Source: CAVSJO01 sp963728445
Lineage (GTDB): Bacteria; Gemmatimonadota; Gemmatimonadetes; Longimicrobiales; RSA9
Length of the DNA: 64,000 bases
Direction: 5' to 3'
NCBI GenBank assembly: GCA_963728445.1
Contig: CAVSJO010000006.1
Span: forward strand, 1,860,001 to 1,924,000
The position numbers were made by a program, and so were the translations under genes. Positions 62,120-64,000 of the stretch are shown in pieces. Within the stretch, counting starts at the first letter, position 1. Each line of letters opens with the position of its first letter. The notes beneath the pieces are model-generated. The model saw nothing but the letters and a program-made list of their open reading frames with translations, searched no databases and was not told where the DNA came from.

Positions 62120-63471
62120 GCGACGGCGCCGTCGCCCGGCCCAGCTACGACGAGCTCGTCCGCGCCCTCCTGCCGCGCCTCACGGGCGGAATCCGATGGG
62201 GGCTCGAGCGGACGGAGCGCCTGCTGTCCGGTGTCGGTGATCCCCACCGCCGGTTCCGGGTCGTGCACGTGGGCGGCACGAACGGAAAGGGCTCGGTTTC
62301 CGCGACGGCGGCCGCGATCCTGGCCCGCGCCGGTCATCGCACCGGCCTCTACACCTCTCCCCACCTGTGCAGCTTCCGGGAGCGCATCCGGATCGACGGG
62401 CGGGCCATCGGGGAGCCCGAGCTGCTGGACTCGGCGGCCCGGCTCTGGCCCGCGGTGCTCGCCGAGGGGCCGACCTTCTTCGAGGCGACGACGGCCATCG
62501 CGTTCGATGCGCTCGCGCACGCCGGCGTCGAGATCGCGGTGGTGGAGGTCGGCCTCGGCGGACGGCTGGACGCGACGAACGTCGTCGCCCCGGACGTCGC
62601 CGTCATCACGAACGTGGAACGGGATCACGTGGAGTATCTCGGGGACACGCTCTCCGCGATCGCCCGTGAGAAGGCGGGCATCATCAAGGCGGGCGTCCCG
62701 GTGCTGACGGGCGAGCCGCGGGACGGCATCGCCGAGCAGCTGGCCCGACGCGCCGCGGAGCTGGGCGCCCCGTTCCATCGCCTCCTCGCGGCGGAGGTGC
62801 GGAACGCGGAGACGTCGCTGGACGGGACCCGTTTCGAGCTGGACACCGGGGTCTGGGGACCTTTGCGGCTGCACACGCCGCTGCCCGGGCTGCACCAGGC
62901 GCTGAACGCGGCCCTCGCGGTGCGGGCGGTGGAGCTGCTGCCGGAGCCGCTTCGACCCGTCCGGGCCGACGTGCTCGCGGGCGTGGCCTCCGTGCGCTGG
63001 CCCGGGCGCCTGCAGGTCGAGCGGACGCCGGACGGGCTGTGGCTCTTCGACGCCGCCCACAACCCGTCGGGCATGGCGGCGCTGACGGAAGCGCTGGACG
63101 TGCTCGAGCCGCCGCGGCCGCGGGTCGGCGTCGTCGCCATCCTGAGGGACAAGGACTGGGGCGAGATGCTGGCGGGGCTGGGCGACCGCGTGGACGAGCT
63201 GGTGCTCACCGAAGCGCCGACGGCGCCCGAGGGTCGGCGCTGGGACCCGGCGGCGGCCGCGCGGGTTGCCGCCGCGCGGGGCGTCGGCGCCCGCGTCAGG
63301 GTGGAGCCCGACCTCCCCGCGGCGCTGCGCCGGGCGCGGGCGTCGGCGGGAGCCGGTGGCACGGTCGTCGTGACCGGCTCGTTCCACACGGTCGGAGATG
63401 CGCTGGCCCTTCTCGGATGGGCGCCCGACGGGGCCGACGCGGCCTTGCCCCCATCCGTCGGCGCGGTCTAG
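62116..63471 (+). CDS. folC: folylpolyglutamate/dihydrofolate synthase
   Basis: 451-aa Mur-ligase-family enzyme adding glutamate to folates. ATP loop VGGTNGKGSVSA, LYTSPHL and the late FDAAHNPSG motif are present. The accD-folC order is common. GTG start overlaps the accD stop. Confidence 0.94.
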   Translation: MSDGAVARPSYDELVRALLPRLTGGIRWGLERTERLLSGVGDPHRRFRVVHVGGTNGKGSVSATAAAILARAGHRTGLYTSPHLCSFRERIRIDGRAIGEPELLDSAARLWPAVLAEGPTFFEATTAIAFDALAHAGVEIAVVEVGLGGRLDATNVVAPDVAVITNVERDHVEYLGDTLSAIAREKAGIIKAGVPVLTGEPRDGIAEQLARRAAELGAPFHRLLAAEVRNAETSLDGTRFELDTGVWGPLRLHTPLPGLHQALNAALAVRAVELLPEPLRPVRADVLAGVASVRWPGRLQVERTPDGLWLFDAAHNPSGMAALTEALDVLEPPRPRVGVVAILRDKDWGEMLAGLGDRVDELVLTEAPTAPEGRRWDPAAAARVAAARGVGARVRVEPDLPAALRRARASAGAGGTVVVTGSFHTVGDALALLGWAPDGADAALPPSVGAV

Positions 63472-63481
63472 ATTCGCGCCC

Positions 63482-64000
63482 ATGCCGGATTTCCAGAGCT
63501 TGCCGGGTTTTCGCGACTTCTATCCCGAAGAGCTCGCGGTGCGTTCACGCATCTTCGCCGCGTGGCGGGAGGCGGCCCGGCGGTACGGTTTCGAGGAATA
63601 CGACGGACCTCCTCTCGAGCCGCTCGAAATGTACGTCGAGAAGAGCGGCCAGGAGATCGTCGAGCAGCTCTACAGCTTCACGGACAAGGGCGGTCGCGAG
63701 GTCTCGCTCCGGCCGGAGATGACGCCCACGCTGGCACGCATGGCGGGGGCGCGGGCCCGTGGACTGCCGAAGCCGATCCGCTGGTTCTCCCTGCCACAGC
63801 TCTTCCGCTACGAGCGGACGCAGCGCGGGCGGCTCCGCGAGCACTTCCAGTGGAACGTCGACATCGTGGGGGAGAGCGACGTCGCGGCCGACGCCGAGGT
63901 GCTGTGCGTCGCCCTCGAGGCGCTGTCGATTCTCGGTCTCGGCGCCGACGACGTGGTGGCGCGGGTGAACGACCGGCGGCTCATGGAGCGCGTGGTTCGT
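63482..64000 (+). CDS. hisS: histidyl-tRNA synthetase, 3' end outside the window
   Basis: First 173 codons of a class IIa synthetase, open at the window edge. LPGFRDFYPEE, LRPEMTPTLARM (motif 1 region) and LFRYERTQRGRLREHFQWNVDIVG (motif 2) are those of HisS. A HisZ paralogue is possible but the motif-2 Arg and Glu are kept, favouring the true synthetase. Confidence 0.9.
   Translation, partial: MPDFQSLPGFRDFYPEELAVRSRIFAAWREAARRYGFEEYDGPPLEPLEMYVEKSGQEIVEQLYSFTDKGGREVSLRPEMTPTLARMAGARARGLPKPIRWFSLPQLFRYERTQRGRLREHFQWNVDIVGESDVAADAEVLCVALEALSILGLGADDVVARVNDRRLMERVVR

Overview
The window is a G+C-rich, gene-dense stretch of a bacterial chromosome with no rRNA, tRNA, insertion sequence, prophage or CRISPR array that I could find. 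The cell looks diderm and rod-shaped: it has DegP/HtrA and RseP periplasmic proteases, lipoprotein signals, MreBCD-RodA, the gene order rpsB-tsf-pyrH-frr-cdsA-dxr-rseP, an alternative-type GlmU, and GatCAB for transamidation. Gemmatimonadota or a close relative is my best guess. That is inference from gene order and gene types, not from a search. Most promoters I can see fit a housekeeping pattern, TTGACA or TTGNNN, 16-18 bp, then TANNNT, consistent with the RpoD-like sigma factor encoded here.

Layout. 1-11469: an NtrY-like kinase cut by the window edge, an HtrA lipoprotein, YifB, a rhodanese lipoprotein, LarE followed by an overlapping stand-alone copy of its C-terminal domain, ThpR, a membrane-anchored unknown, an NtrC-type regulator and a tiny two-helix protein. 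11590-14980: aldehyde dehydrogenase, signal peptidase I and a primary-type sigma factor. 15082-22631: L13-S9-S2 with a terminator before EF-Ts, then pyrH-frr-cdsA-dxr-rseP. 22703-26190 (minus): response regulator, ManC, GlmU-like and WalJ-like hydrolase, all overlapping. 26404-35318: lipoprotein, serS, histidine kinase, UvrD/PcrA helicase, gatCAB and a zinc-ribbon membrane protein.

35351-40505 (minus): a phospholipase-C-like protein and a YtxH-like protein, then a five-gene operon of EIIA(Ntr), a PII-like protein, a cation/proton antiporter, a NadE-type glutaminase domain and a synthetase-like domain whose ATP loop is lost. All five point to nitrogen/glutamine sensing tied to ion transport. 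40538-43874: murA (Asp at the fosfomycin position), a coiled-coil protein, pgeF, a small Cys protein and an OsmC-family gene in which an in-frame TGA sits where the reactive Cys belongs, followed by a SECIS-like hairpin: a probable selenoprotein. 43914-44199: a series of hairpins with different stem sequences but kept pairing, then a promoter, competing stems and a terminator ahead of rimP-nusA.

44200-57350: the translation/RNA operon rimP-nusA-ylxQ-infB-ylxP, then rbfA-truB-ribF, rpsO-pnp, an M16 protease, alanine dehydrogenase and a dut gene whose last conserved motif lies in the +1 frame. 57383-64000: mreBCD-rodA without the usual mrdA, then accD, folC and the start of hisS, cut by the window edge.
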